Of a stretch of 64,000 nt of DNA, positions 31,872 through 40,545 are shown in pieces. Positions within the stretch are counted from its first letter, which is position 1, and each line of letters opens with the position of its first letter. The position numbers were made by a program, and so were the translations under genes. The notes beneath the pieces were generated by a model that did not search any database, was not told the DNA's origin, and worked only from the letters and a program-made list of their open reading frames with translations. Source of the DNA: a virus. The stretch lies in the IMG/VR virus record IMGVR_UViG_3300027736_000001, positions 1 through 64,000 of that record, one strand, 5' to 3'.

Positions 31872-32783
31872 ATGGCTATTTCACGCGCACAACTGCTGAA
31901 AGAGTTGCTCCCAGGTCTGAACGCTTTGTTCGGTATGGAGTATTCTCGTTACGGCGAAGAACACAAAGAGATCTACGAAACTGAGACCTCTGAGCGTTCG
32001 TTTGAAGAAGAGACCAAACTGTCTGGATTCTCCGCCGCTCCGGTGAAGAACGAAGGCTCCGCAATTGCTTATGACAATGCGCAGGAAGCTTGGTCAACCC
32101 GCTATACGCACGAAACCATCGCCTTGGGTTTCTCGATCACTGAAGAAGCGGTCGAAGATAACTTGTACGACAGCTTGTCTGCTCGCTACACCAAGTCGCT
32201 GGCTCGCGCTATGGCTTACACCAAGCAAGTCAAGGCTGCTTCGGTCATTAACAACGGTTTCTCCAGCACCTACGCAGGTGGTGATGGCGTTTCTCTGTTC
32301 AATGCTAGCCACCCCTTGATCTCTGGTGGTGTCAACAGCAACACTCCTTCTACCCAAGTTGATTTGAACGAGACTTCTTTGGAAGCTGCCGTTATTCAGA
32401 TTGCCGCTTGGACGGATGAGCGTGGTTTGTTGATCGCAGCCAAGCCCAAGAAGATGGTTGTTCCTCCTGCCCTGATGTTCGTGGCCAAGCGTTTGCTGGA
32501 CACCGAACTGCGGGTCTCTACTGCTGATAACGATATCAACGCTATTAAGCAGATGGGCGCAATCCCTGAAGGCTACTGTGTCAATCACTTCTTGACTGAC
32601 ACCAATGGCTGGTATCTGACCACTGACGTGCCCAACGGCATGAAGCACTTTGTCCGTACTCCTCTCCAGAACTCAATGGATGGTGATTTCGACACTGGCA
32701 ACGTCCGTTACAAGGCTCGTGAGCGTTACAGCTTCGGCTGGTCTGACCCCTTGGGTATGTGGGGTTCTTCAGGTTCGACCTGA
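31872..32783 (+). CDS. Major capsid protein
   Basis: 303 residues, HK97-fold-like layout: helical N-terminus (AQLLKELLPGLNALFG), then ETSERSFEEETKLSGF and a long middle, ending with RYKARERYSFGWSDPLGMWG. The motif ITEEAVEDNLYDSLSARYTKSLARAM and position resemble Mu gpT-type capsid proteins. Strong Shine-Dalgarno and a terminator right after suggest high expression. Confidence 0.85.
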   Translation: MAISRAQLLKELLPGLNALFGMEYSRYGEEHKEIYETETSERSFEEETKLSGFSAAPVKNEGSAIAYDNAQEAWSTRYTHETIALGFSITEEAVEDNLYDSLSARYTKSLARAMAYTKQVKAASVINNGFSSTYAGGDGVSLFNASHPLISGGVNSNTPSTQVDLNETSLEAAVIQIAAWTDERGLLIAAKPKKMVVPPALMFVAKRLLDTELRVSTADNDINAIKQMGAIPEGYCVNHFLTDTNGWYLTTDVPNGMKHFVRTPLQNSMDGDFDTGNVRYKARERYSFGWSDPLGMWGSSGST

Positions 32784-32791
32784 TGAGACTG

Positions 32792-32820
32792 AAAAAGGGG
32801 CCTTGTGCCCCTTTTTCTTT
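32792..32820 (+). terminator. Intrinsic terminator after the capsid gene
   Basis: Stem AAAAAGGGGC/GCCCCTTTTT with a five-base loop, then CTTT. It isolates capsid expression from the genes after it. Confidence 0.9.
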
Positions 32821-32919
32821 TAGTGTATATTGGCCACATTCCGGGGTTCCCGGTGTATCTGACAGTCCCGGCTGACGACATGCAGACAGATACGCCCCAC
32901 TTGCATGTAAGGAAAAATC

Positions 32920-33459
32920 ATGGCACGCACTACGTTTCAGGGCCCAATTCGTTCTTTGGGCGGCATCTATCAGCAAGGCCCAGCCGCTGTTATTGACATC
33001 ACTTCTAGCACCACTCTGAACCCCGTTGACCACGGCGGTCGAATCATTTCTGTTGGTGGGTCGTTGGCCGCAGCACTTACGCTGACTTTGCCAACTATCA
33101 ACGCATCTACCAACCCCGCAACTTCTGGCCCTGGCCAAGACCCCAACACCATCAACAACGAAGGCGTTGTCTACACCATCTGGGTTCCCACCACCATCTC
33201 CACTAGCGCGTTAAAAATTGGCACTGACGGTACCGATAAATACATTGGCGCTGTGTTGTCTATTGACACCGATACCTCTGGTGCCGCTGTAGGGTTTACC
33301 GCAGGCGCAAGTGATGACTTCATCAACTTGAACGGCACTACCACTGGCGGTGTCGCTGGAACTTTTGTTCAGATTGTTGCTGTTGCTGCTCTGAAATACA
33401 TGGTCACTGGCACTGTGTTGGGTTCTGGCACTGTTGCCACCCCGTTTGCTACTTCTTAA
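32920..33459 (+). CDS. Structural hypothetical protein, beta-rich
   Basis: 179 residues, Gly/Ser/Thr-rich (MARTTFQGPIRSLGGIYQQG start). Reads like a decoration or fibre-type beta protein. It follows the capsid terminator across a 136-bp gap that has only weak promoter-like sequence. Confidence 0.65.
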   Translation: MARTTFQGPIRSLGGIYQQGPAAVIDITSSTTLNPVDHGGRIISVGGSLAAALTLTLPTINASTNPATSGPGQDPNTINNEGVVYTIWVPTTISTSALKIGTDGTDKYIGAVLSIDTDTSGAAVGFTAGASDDFINLNGTTTGGVAGTFVQIVAVAALKYMVTGTVLGSGTVATPFATS

Positions 33460-33472
33460 TTAGGAGCCAAAT

Positions 33473-34015
33473 ATGGCTATGCAAACGGACGTTAAGTCAG
33501 CACACTTAAATGTGACTGGCATCGCGGTCAGTGGTAGAACTCGCTTTCGCGGGTTGTTCTATACCAGCGGTACTTCCGCAGGTACGCTCAATGTATGGGA
33601 CACCCTCAGTGCTGTGACGGCCATCACGTCGTATACGCGCACGGGTAACACCATTACCGTCACTTTGGCAAGCCACGGTTTGAACACTGGGGATCAGATT
33701 GGCTTGAGTTTCAGCTCTGGTACGGGTGGATACGGGACAAACGGCACTTACATTGTCACTGTCACCAACTCCAGCACCTACACCGTGCAAGACATCAACT
33801 CGGGCACGATCACTTCTGGCACGGGTGGGACTCAAACTGTCGCTGGCGGGCGTTGGCTGTTCTCTATGGACACGGCTGGCCAAACCACTTCAGGTCAACC
33901 CGGTATAACCAGCGTATTGATCCCTGGTGAAGGTATTCTTGCGCAAACTGGCATTTATGCCCAGATGGGTACGTCTGGAACAAACCAGAATGGTTTGACA
34001 ATCTTCTATGGCTAA
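33473..34015 (+). CDS. Structural hypothetical protein with Ig/tail-like motif
   Basis: 180 residues, Thr/Gly-rich. The segment TITVTLASHGLNTGDQIGLSFSSG resembles the small beta domain common in phage tail and decoration proteins (also seen in the 825-residue tail protein at 51.2 kb). Overlaps the next gene by 8 bp. Confidence 0.65.
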   Translation: MAMQTDVKSAHLNVTGIAVSGRTRFRGLFYTSGTSAGTLNVWDTLSAVTAITSYTRTGNTITVTLASHGLNTGDQIGLSFSSGTGGYGTNGTYIVTVTNSSTYTVQDINSGTITSGTGGTQTVAGGRWLFSMDTAGQTTSGQPGITSVLIPGEGILAQTGIYAQMGTSGTNQNGLTIFYG

Positions 34016-34331
34016 GTCTCCTGCATGGCAACGCAAGGAAGGCAAATCCGAGAAGGGCGGCTTGAACGCCAAGGGGCGGGCTTCCTACAATGCAGCCAAT
34101 CCGGGCAAACCGGGGTTAAAAGCCCCGCAGCCCGAGGGCGGCAGCAGGCGCGACTCTTTCTGTGCAAGGATGAGTGGGATGAAGAAAAAGCTGACATCCG
34201 AGAAGACAGCCAACGACCCAAACAGCCGGATTAACAAAAGCCTCCGGGCTTGGAATTGCGCCGAGGGTGGGTATGTGAATTCAGCAGACGGTATTGCCCA
34301 ACGGGGCAAAACTAAAGGAAAGATGTACTGA
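34008..34331 (+). CDS. Conserved phage small protein with C-terminal RGKTKG motif
   Basis: 107 residues, basic: SPAWQRKEGKSEKGGLNAKGRASY and CARMSGMKKKLTSEKTANDPNSR. I recall this family from many phages as unknown function (possibly DUF6321, unsure). Ends ADGIAQRGKTKGKMY, shared with later proteins at 35.0 and 35.7 kb. Confidence 0.75.
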   Translation: MAKSPAWQRKEGKSEKGGLNAKGRASYNAANPGKPGLKAPQPEGGSRRDSFCARMSGMKKKLTSEKTANDPNSRINKSLRAWNCAEGGYVNSADGIAQRGKTKGKMY

Positions 34332-34332
34332 C

Positions 34333-34521
34333 ATGAACCACGATGTAAAAACAATGACTGATGGCGCGGCAGTTGTGATGGGCCTTGGGGGTTTCTTAGG
34401 GTGGATGACTCCTGTGGTGACACTTATTGGCGGCGTGTTGACCATCGTGTGGATGGTTATCCGTATCTGGGAAACCGATACCGTACAGCGGTGGGCATAT
34501 AAAGATGCCGTCAACAAGTAA
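34333..34521 (+). CDS. Small membrane protein
   Basis: 62 residues from ATG 34333 (MNHDVKTMTDGAAV), with two hydrophobic stretches (AAVVMGLGGFLGWM; PVVTLIGGVLTIVWMVI) and a charged tail. Holin-like size and topology, but it is far from the lysis cassette, so it may be a virion or membrane accessory. Confidence 0.65.
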   Translation: MNHDVKTMTDGAAVVMGLGGFLGWMTPVVTLIGGVLTIVWMVIRIWETDTVQRWAYKDAVNK

Positions 34522-35014
34522 AAAACAACACAACTTTATGGCGGCGGTGGCCCACAATCCGGCGTTTGCCAAAAAGGTTGGAGTCCCCCAAAGCGTAGGG
34601 CAAGATTTTGCCACCGCTGACAAAGGCAAAAAGTTTGGCGCGGGTACCCGTGCTGATTTGCAAGGTGTGAACAAGCCCAAAACCGATCAGGGCAAAAATG
34701 AACTTTTCAACAAAGGTGGTGATACTATGGCAGGCAAAATGAATCCCGGTTTTATGGCAATGATGGCCAAGAAAAAGAGCGCACAGGAAGGCTCTAAAGC
34801 TGACATGGCGGCTGACAAAAAACAAATGATGGGCATGAAAAAGGGCGGCATGAAAAAAATGGCTTCGGGCGGTATGACTGCCTCGAAAATGGGTTCTGTT
34901 AAGACCGCCGCTCCTAGTGTGGACGGACTTGCTGCCAAGGGTAAAACCAAAGGCACTCAAGTCAAGATGACTGGTAGCAAACCTCTGGGTATGAAAAAGG
35001 GCGGCAAAGCCTAA
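34505..35014 (+). CDS. DUF3008-like Lys/Gly-rich protein
   Basis: 169 residues. The start PSTSKKQHNFMAAVAHNPAF resembles DUF3008 proteins. The centre is Met/Lys/Gly repeat (MKKGGMKKMASGGM). It has the internal motif VDGLAAKGKTKGTQV, a variant of the RGKTKG motif of its neighbours. Possibly virion-associated, DNA-binding; inference from composition. Confidence 0.65.
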   Translation: MPSTSKKQHNFMAAVAHNPAFAKKVGVPQSVGQDFATADKGKKFGAGTRADLQGVNKPKTDQGKNELFNKGGDTMAGKMNPGFMAMMAKKKSAQEGSKADMAADKKQMMGMKKGGMKKMASGGMTASKMGSVKTAAPSVDGLAAKGKTKGTQVKMTGSKPLGMKKGGKA

Positions 35015-35026
35015 AAGGAGCCTGAC

Positions 35027-35707
35027 ATGGCACGAGGACAAGATTTAGCTGGGCTTGCAGCCCTTGCTGGGTTGGCCTATATGGCCAACAGGAAAAGCAA
35101 AAAAAGCCAAGAGACCACCGGGGTTGATCCCGGTGCGGCTATGGGCGCGACTCCTTCCGAAGACGCTGGTAGTTTTGGCTACGGCGACGCTGGTGCGGCG
35201 GTTGATGCCGCGTCAATGGCTGATATGGGGCCTAGCGGCTCCCGTACCAAAGTCAACCCAGAGACGGGCGATCTGTACTATCCAGAAGGCGCTCCCGCGC
35301 CCGCTCGCGCCGCTCCTACTCGCTCTGCGGCCTCTGCCCGCGCTCCCGCTGCCCAAGCTCCAGCCCGCGATCCTCGTGATCTGGAACAAAACCTGTATGT
35401 GTCCAGAGGTGCTCGCCCTGCTAAGTTTAGAGAGACTCAAGCTCCCGCCCAAGCTCCCGCCCAAGCCCCCGCTCGTCCTTCTGCTGCTGGGCAAAAGTAC
35501 TCCGCTGATCCCGATGCAACCATTGGTAAATTTGTTCCCGGCATAGGGTATGTAGATGTCAACGGGAATATCATGTCTCGCAATAGGCAGTACAAAAAAG
35601 GCGGCGCAGTCAAGGCTAAGAAGATGGCCAGCGGCGGCGTGACTTCGGCTTCTAAACGCGCTGACGGTATTGCTTCTCGTGGCAAAACCAAGTGCAAAAT
35701 GTATTGA
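35027..35707 (+). CDS. Pro/Ala-rich protein with C-terminal RGKTKG motif
   Basis: 226 residues with an N-terminal hydrophobic region (GLAALAGLAYMANRKSKK), a long Ala/Pro linker (APAPARAAPTRS and AQAPAQAPAR repeats), and a basic C-terminus KKMASGGVTSASKRADGIASRGKTKCKMY-type tail. Probably virion structural or DNA-associated. Family not recognised. Confidence 0.6.
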   Translation: MARGQDLAGLAALAGLAYMANRKSKKSQETTGVDPGAAMGATPSEDAGSFGYGDAGAAVDAASMADMGPSGSRTKVNPETGDLYYPEGAPAPARAAPTRSAASARAPAAQAPARDPRDLEQNLYVSRGARPAKFRETQAPAQAPAQAPARPSAAGQKYSADPDATIGKFVPGIGYVDVNGNIMSRNRQYKKGGAVKAKKMASGGVTSASKRADGIASRGKTKCKMY

Positions 35708-35715
35708 GGTGAATC

Positions 35716-36147
35716 ATGAAAGATGAATACGAGCCCCGAGGGTTGAAAAAAATGCGGGATATGGATATGTCCCCAGAGGACGTAGCTGAAGATAAAGCGG
35801 CTAAAAAAGCTACAGAGGCTTACAACAAAGCAATGCCTGAAGCCGATACAACTTTTGGCAAGCTAAAAAAGTTTGCGTCCAATAAAAAGGACGAAATGGA
35901 GTCTGCCGCTAAAAACTTTGATGTTAATGGAGCCGCAAGAACAACACTTTATACCAATCCTGTCACTGCCCCTGGGATAGCCGCGTATGACACTGTTAAA
36001 GCCCTTCGTGAAGAAGGCAAAAACAGAAAAGCCCCAAGGCTTAATGAGATGGGTGATGCCTACAAAAAAGGTGGTAGCGTTGGTACTGCCTCAAGCCGTG
36101 CTGATGGCATCGCTCAGCGGGGTAAAACCCGTGGAACATTTGTATGA
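35716..36147 (+). CDS. Charged protein with C-terminal RGKTRG motif
   Basis: 143 residues, highly charged helical body (KKATEAYNKAMPEADTTFGK) and tail ADGIAQRGKTRGTFV. Same small gene group. No function recognised. Confidence 0.65.
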   Translation: MKDEYEPRGLKKMRDMDMSPEDVAEDKAAKKATEAYNKAMPEADTTFGKLKKFASNKKDEMESAAKNFDVNGAARTTLYTNPVTAPGIAAYDTVKALREEGKNRKAPRLNEMGDAYKKGGSVGTASSRADGIAQRGKTRGTFV

Positions 36148-36644
36148 TGGCAAGCCGTGGGATGGGGGCGATCAACCCCAAGAAGATGCCGACCAAGAAG
36201 GTCATCCATCGCACGGATAACCCTGACGATGTGGACATGTACAAAGAGGGCGGGTCTATTCGTGGGCCTAGTGGCCCTGGATCAGTTGATGGAGTTGGTG
36301 GCCCTGGTAAACCGAAACAGACTGGTAGTTTGGCAGGTAAGTACAGTACGCTAGTTTCAAGCGACCTTCAAAACGCCAAAGCAAAAGCTGAAAGTTTAGG
36401 ATTGCAGCAAGACGTGCAAAATATTACCGCCGAAGAAAATTTGCGGGCTCGGTTAAAAGGGCAGAAAAATGGCGGTAAAGTAAACGCTGCTGGCAACTAC
36501 ACCAAACCGGGTATGCGTAAGTCGCTGTTTAATTCCATCAAGAATTCAGCAACGCAGGGTACGGCGGCAGGCCAGTGGTCAGCCAGAAAAGCGCAGTTGC
36601 TGGCCAAGAGGTACAAGGCCGCAGGTGGGGGCTATCGAGATTGA
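36144..36644 (+). CDS. Conserved phage protein, Gly/Lys-rich
   Basis: 166 residues. Starts MMASRGMGAINPKKMPTKKV (a pattern I recall from phages) and ends GNYTKPGMRKSLFNSIKNS and QWSARKAQLLAKRYKAAGGGYRD, a conserved block whose DUF I cannot place with certainty. Overlaps its upstream neighbour by 4 bp. Confidence 0.7.
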   Translation: MMASRGMGAINPKKMPTKKVIHRTDNPDDVDMYKEGGSIRGPSGPGSVDGVGGPGKPKQTGSLAGKYSTLVSSDLQNAKAKAESLGLQQDVQNITAEENLRARLKGQKNGGKVNAAGNYTKPGMRKSLFNSIKNSATQGTAAGQWSARKAQLLAKRYKAAGGGYRD

Positions 36645-36874
36645 AAGCGCCACAGACTTCCCTCAAAAATTGGACAGACCAGAAATGGAGGACCAAAAGT
36701 GGAAAACCGTCTAGCAAAACAGGTGAACGATATCTTCCAGAAGCTGCGATCAAAAGTCTTAGCCCTGCTGAGTACGCTGCGACAACGCGGGCAAAACGAG
36801 CAGGCAAAAAAGCCGGAAAACAATTTGTAGCGCAACCAAAGAGCATTGCAAAGAAAACAGCAGGGTTTAGATAA
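36641..36874 (+). CDS. Conserved phage protein (possibly DUF5872)
   Basis: About 77 residues; likely TTG start at 36641 overlapping the upstream stop (TTGA). Body SLKNWTDQKWRTKSGKPSSK and GERYLPEAAIKSLSPAEYAA is a conserved phage motif I associate with DUF5872; very basic. Function unknown. Confidence 0.75.
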   Translation: MKAPQTSLKNWTDQKWRTKSGKPSSKTGERYLPEAAIKSLSPAEYAATTRAKRAGKKAGKQFVAQPKSIAKKTAGFR

Positions 36875-37803
36875 TGGCAGTCACATCTGGCGCAACATCA
36901 TTCAACCTTGACCTGACAGAGTTGGTCGAGGAAGCTTACGAGCGTGCTGGCTCGGAGTTGCGCACGGGTTACGACCTGCGTACAGCGCGGCGTAGCCTTA
37001 ACATCATGTTTGCAGATTGGGCCAGTCGCGGCATCAATATGTGGACGTTTGAGCCGGGCATCATCAACTTGGTTCAAGGGCAAAACACCTACGCACTGCC
37101 AGACGACACCATTGACCTGCTGGAGCATGTGATTCGCACGGGCGGGAACGTGGCGGCAACGCAGGCCGATCTGACCATCACTCGTATCAGTGTTTCTACC
37201 TACGCTACGATTCCCAACAAGATTCAACAAGCTCGCCCAATTCAAGTGTGGGTGCAGCGATTCAATGGCCAGAATTCGCCCGTGAGTGCAACCCTGAGCA
37301 CCACAATCACTTCGTCGTCCACTGAGATTGTGCTGAGCAATGTGGTCAACTTACCCGCATCTGGGTTTATCAAGCTCGACAGTGAGATCATCAACTACGG
37401 ATACATATCAGGGAATACCCTGTATAACTGCTTTCGGGGGCAACAAAACACCACTGCGGCGGCTCACACTGCTGGCGCAACTGTGTATTGGGCGCAAGTC
37501 CCTGCCGTCACGGTTTGGCCAACCCCTGACAATGCCCAGACATATCAGTTTGTGTACTGGAGGCTGCGCCGCACCCAAGATGCAGGTGGCGGTGTCAACG
37601 TCATGGATGTGCCGTTCAGGTTCATTCCCTGCATGGCGGCTGGCTTGTCGTACTACATTGCTGGCAAGATTCCTTCTGGTTTTGAGCGGATACCCATGTT
37701 GAAATCTCAGTACGACGAAGCATGGCAGATAGCGGCTGGCGAAGACCAAGAGAAAGCGTCTGTTCGCTTTGTGCCGAGACAGCAGTTTATTGGTGGGGCT
37801 TAA
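36874..37803 (+). CDS. Head-tail adaptor or neck protein
   Basis: 309 residues. N-terminal helical bundle (LTELVEEAYERAGSELRTGYDLRTARRSLNIMFADWASRG) typical of head-completion proteins. An inserted beta motif SGFIKLDSEIINYGYISGN follows. Probably forms the ring under the portal (P22 gp4 analogy). Same inserted motif occurs twice in the 825-residue tail protein. Confidence 0.7.
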   Translation: MAVTSGATSFNLDLTELVEEAYERAGSELRTGYDLRTARRSLNIMFADWASRGINMWTFEPGIINLVQGQNTYALPDDTIDLLEHVIRTGGNVAATQADLTITRISVSTYATIPNKIQQARPIQVWVQRFNGQNSPVSATLSTTITSSSTEIVLSNVVNLPASGFIKLDSEIINYGYISGNTLYNCFRGQQNTTAAAHTAGATVYWAQVPAVTVWPTPDNAQTYQFVYWRLRRTQDAGGGVNVMDVPFRFIPCMAAGLSYYIAGKIPSGFERIPMLKSQYDEAWQIAAGEDQEKASVRFVPRQQFIGGA

Positions 37804-38231
37804 TGGGGAATAGGTTCGCCTCTGGTAAAAATGCGATCTCCCAGTGCGATCGCTGTGACCAGCGTTTTAAGCTCACGCTTTTGAAGCGTGAAGTCATCAA
37901 GGGGCGTAACTACGATCTTTTGGTTTGCCCGGAGTGCTGGGACCCGGATCAGCCACAATTGCACTTGGGCGAGTTTCCAGTAGACGACCCACAAGGCTTG
38001 CGTAATCCCCGTCCTGACCGAAGCTATGTGCTGTCGGGGACAAGCGGGTTGCAGACCAATGTGAATGGCGGTACTGGGCCAACGGGCACTGGGACTGTGG
38101 AAGCGGGTAGCCGAATCTTTCAGTGGGGGTGGAGCCCTGTGGGGGGGTCATCATTTTTTGACGCAGCACTCACACCAAATAACTTGGTTTTGGGCGTGCA
38201 ATTGGGTACAGTATCGGTATCAACGACATAA
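37803..38231 (+). CDS. Zinc-ribbon structural protein
   Basis: 142 residues from ATG 37803. Zinc-ribbon pattern CDRC (around residue 14) and CPEC (around 41), then a Gly/Thr-rich tail. Similar zinc-ribbon proteins occur beside adaptor genes in uncultured podovirus genomes. Role unknown. Confidence 0.65.
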   Translation: MGNRFASGKNAISQCDRCDQRFKLTLLKREVIKGRNYDLLVCPECWDPDQPQLHLGEFPVDDPQGLRNPRPDRSYVLSGTSGLQTNVNGGTGPTGTGTVEAGSRIFQWGWSPVGGSSFFDAALTPNNLVLGVQLGTVSVSTT

Positions 38232-38240
38232 GGAGTCGAA

Positions 38241-38438
38241 ATGGACAAGAAAGACTTGGCACAAGACAAAGCCCTCATCAAGAAGGCTTTCAAACAGCAC
38301 GATAAACAAGAGCACAAAGGCGGTAAAGGCACTGCTTTGAAATTGCGTGCTGGCGGTAAAACCAACAGCGATATGCTCAAGTACGGGCGCGGTATGGCCA
38401 AAGTGATGAACCAGCGTAGTTCTGGTCGTGGAGGTTAA
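38241..38438 (+). CDS. Small conserved-looking basic protein
   Basis: 65 residues, very basic (MDKKDLAQDKALIKKAFKQH; NSDMLKYGRGMAKVMNQ). I recall this pattern from phage proteins between neck and tail genes. Function unknown. Confidence 0.7.
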   Translation: MDKKDLAQDKALIKKAFKQHDKQEHKGGKGTALKLRAGGKTNSDMLKYGRGMAKVMNQRSSGRGG

Positions 38439-38439
38439 T

Positions 38440-38640
38440 ATGGCAACGTACAAAGTACCAAAAAAAGTAGCCACCGTGGTTGTTGGTGAAGAGCCAGCAA
38501 AAGAGACAATGCGTAAAGCAAACGTGTCTGTGGCTAACACACGCAGTCAAGACTATCCCCCCACCAAAACCAGCGGCATCAAAATCCGTGGTACTGGTGC
38601 AGCCACTAAAGGTCTGATGGCCAGAGGCCCGATGGCATGA
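38440..38640 (+). CDS. Small hypothetical structural-cluster protein
   Basis: 66 residues from ATG 38440 (MATYKVPKKVAT), chosen for GAGG upstream. C-terminus KIRGTGAATKGLMARGPMA has the RGTGAATKG motif common in virion-cluster small proteins. Overlaps the next gene by 4 bp. Confidence 0.65.
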   Translation: MATYKVPKKVATVVVGEEPAKETMRKANVSVANTRSQDYPPTKTSGIKIRGTGAATKGLMARGPMA

Positions 38641-39350
38641 ACTACACCGAGTTGTACAACACAATTCAGTCGTACACCGAGAATCAATTCCCCGATGTGT
38701 ACCTTGCGAGTGGGAGTACTGTGTCTGCAACGACACAGATAAATACTTTCATCACGCAGGCTGAGCAACGTATATACAACTCGGTTCAGTTTCCATCGTT
38801 GCGCAAGAACGTAACCGGGTTCACAACCACAAGTAATAAGTACTTGGCTTGCCCGTCTGACTTCTTGGCAACGTATTCAATGGCTGTGATTGCCGCAGAC
38901 GGCTCATATGAGTATTTGCTGAACAAAGATGTCAACTTCATCCGTCAGGCATACCCGCAGCCCACAGACACGGCTATCCCGAAGTACTACGCGCTTTTTG
39001 GTCCGTCATACAGCAACAGCGACGAGTTGTCGTTCATCCTTGGCCCCACGCCTGATGCCGTGTATAACATGGAGTTGCACTACTTCTTCTATCCAGATTC
39101 AATCACTGTTGCTGCTGATGGCCGCACTTGGCTGGGCGACAACTTTGACTCGGTGCTGCTGTACGGGTCTTTGGTTGAGGCATACACCTTTATGAAGGGT
39201 GAAGTGGACATCATCACCGGCTACAACCAGAAATACATGGAAGCACTTGCATTGGCCAAACGTCTGGGCGATGGGCTTGAGCGCAGCGATGCGTACCGCA
39301 GTGGGCAGTACCGCACACCCGCACTGCCACAGAATACTGGGGTTGTGTAA
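38637..39350 (+). CDS. Neck or tail adaptor protein
   Basis: 237 residues, helical N-terminus (YNTIQSYTENQF), then FITQAEQRIYNSVQFPSLRKNV and a beta-rich centre (LHYFFYPDSITVAADGRTWLG). It recalls the phage adaptor/gatekeeper proteins joining head and tail. Position beside the 309-residue adaptor supports this. Confidence 0.7.
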   Translation: MNYTELYNTIQSYTENQFPDVYLASGSTVSATTQINTFITQAEQRIYNSVQFPSLRKNVTGFTTTSNKYLACPSDFLATYSMAVIAADGSYEYLLNKDVNFIRQAYPQPTDTAIPKYYALFGPSYSNSDELSFILGPTPDAVYNMELHYFFYPDSITVAADGRTWLGDNFDSVLLYGSLVEAYTFMKGEVDIITGYNQKYMEALALAKRLGDGLERSDAYRSGQYRTPALPQNTGVV

Positions 39351-39772
39351 TGGCGTTTACGGGCAACTACAGTTGCAACACTCTTCGGTCAGGGCTGGCA
39401 AGCGGGTCGTTCAATTTCTCGACGGATACGTTTCGTTTGGCGTTGTACACCAACGCAGCAACGCTTGATGAGACTACCACTGCGTACACTACGGACGGTG
39501 AAGCATCGGGGGGCAATTACGCCGCTGGGGGGCAAGTTGTTACCGCTACTGTAGGCACGGAAACCACCTCCGCTGGAAGCATTGTGTTCATCAATTTCTC
39601 ATCCCCCGCTTGGACGGGTGCGATCACTGCCAGGGGTGCTTTGATCTACAAGGCCGGGGCCAATGGCGCTGTGTGCGTCTTAGACTTTGGGTCTAACAAA
39701 ACATCTACCAACACTTTCACTGTGACGATGCCTGCAAACACAAGCACATCGGCACTCATTCGGCTTGTTTAA
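39350..39772 (+). CDS. Tail structural protein, beta-rich
   Basis: 140 residues, Thr/Ala/Gly-rich beta protein (MAFTGNYSCNTLRSGLASGS start). It resembles small phage tail or fibre-connecting proteins. No family named. Confidence 0.65.
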   Translation: MAFTGNYSCNTLRSGLASGSFNFSTDTFRLALYTNAATLDETTTAYTTDGEASGGNYAAGGQVVTATVGTETTSAGSIVFINFSSPAWTGAITARGALIYKAGANGAVCVLDFGSNKTSTNTFTVTMPANTSTSALIRLV

Positions 39773-39781
39773 GGAGCGACC

Positions 39782-40360
39782 ATGTTCAACGATAAAGTTA
39801 AATCCAAAGATGTTGCCTCAAGCAGCTTGGTTGCTGGTGGCTCCGCCGCTGATAGCGCAAGCGCAAAAGGCGTGTACAAAATCCAGTGCCATGATGCACA
39901 AGGAAACTTGAAGTGGGAAGACGAAGCCCCCAATCTGGTGGTCAACGTCGGTCTGCAAGACATGAACGCCAAGTACTTCACGGGCAGCGCATACACCGCA
40001 GCTTGGTACATCGGTCTTTATGGCGCAGCCGCCACTAACAACCCCGCCGCTGGTGACACCATGTCTTCCCATGCGGGTTGGACTGAAGTTGTGGCCTACA
40101 GCCAAGCCACACGGCCTGCTTGCACGTTTGGAACCCCCACGACTGCTAACCCTTCAGTGGCTACCAACTCAGCTTCACCAGCAACGTTTAGCATCAACGC
40201 AACAACGACTGTGGGCGGGGCTTTCCTGACCAGCAACAGCACCAAGAGTGGTACGACTGGTACGTTGTACTCAGCCGCTGACTTCAGTTCTCCTGGAGAT
40301 CGTGCTGTCACTAACGGTGACACATTGTCCGTAACTTACACACTCAGCTTGGCAGGTTAA
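39782..40360 (+). CDS. Tail structural protein, beta-rich
   Basis: 192 residues. The N-terminus includes KGVYKIQCHDAQGNLKWEDEAPNLVVNVGL, a motif I recall in phage tail or baseplate proteins. Thr/Ala/Ser-rich C-terminus. Likely part of the tail tip/fibre set. Confidence 0.65.
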   Translation: MFNDKVKSKDVASSSLVAGGSAADSASAKGVYKIQCHDAQGNLKWEDEAPNLVVNVGLQDMNAKYFTGSAYTAAWYIGLYGAAATNNPAAGDTMSSHAGWTEVVAYSQATRPACTFGTPTTANPSVATNSASPATFSINATTTVGGAFLTSNSTKSGTTGTLYSAADFSSPGDRAVTNGDTLSVTYTLSLAG

Positions 40361-40362
40361 TC

Positions 40363-40542
40363 ATGGCAACAACTTTTAAAAAAGGCGACGTTGTTAAGGC
40401 GATCGCAGTCATCCCCCAAGGCCCGGTGCTTGCTCTGCGTATGAGCGAAGATGGTGTGTTTTCATATCTGATCGAGTGGACGGATACCGATGGAGCAACT
40501 CAACAACGCTGGTTTGAAGAGTCTCAACTGACAGGAGCATGA
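40363..40542 (+). CDS. Small DUF2158-like protein
   Basis: 59 residues, starting MATTFKKGDVVKAIAVIPQG. The FKKGDVV ... QQRWFEESQL layout resembles DUF2158 proteins (a small beta fold). Adjacent to tail genes. Function unknown. Confidence 0.6.
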   Translation: MATTFKKGDVVKAIAVIPQGPVLALRMSEDGVFSYLIEWTDTDGATQQRWFEESQLTGA

Positions 40543-40545
40543 TCT

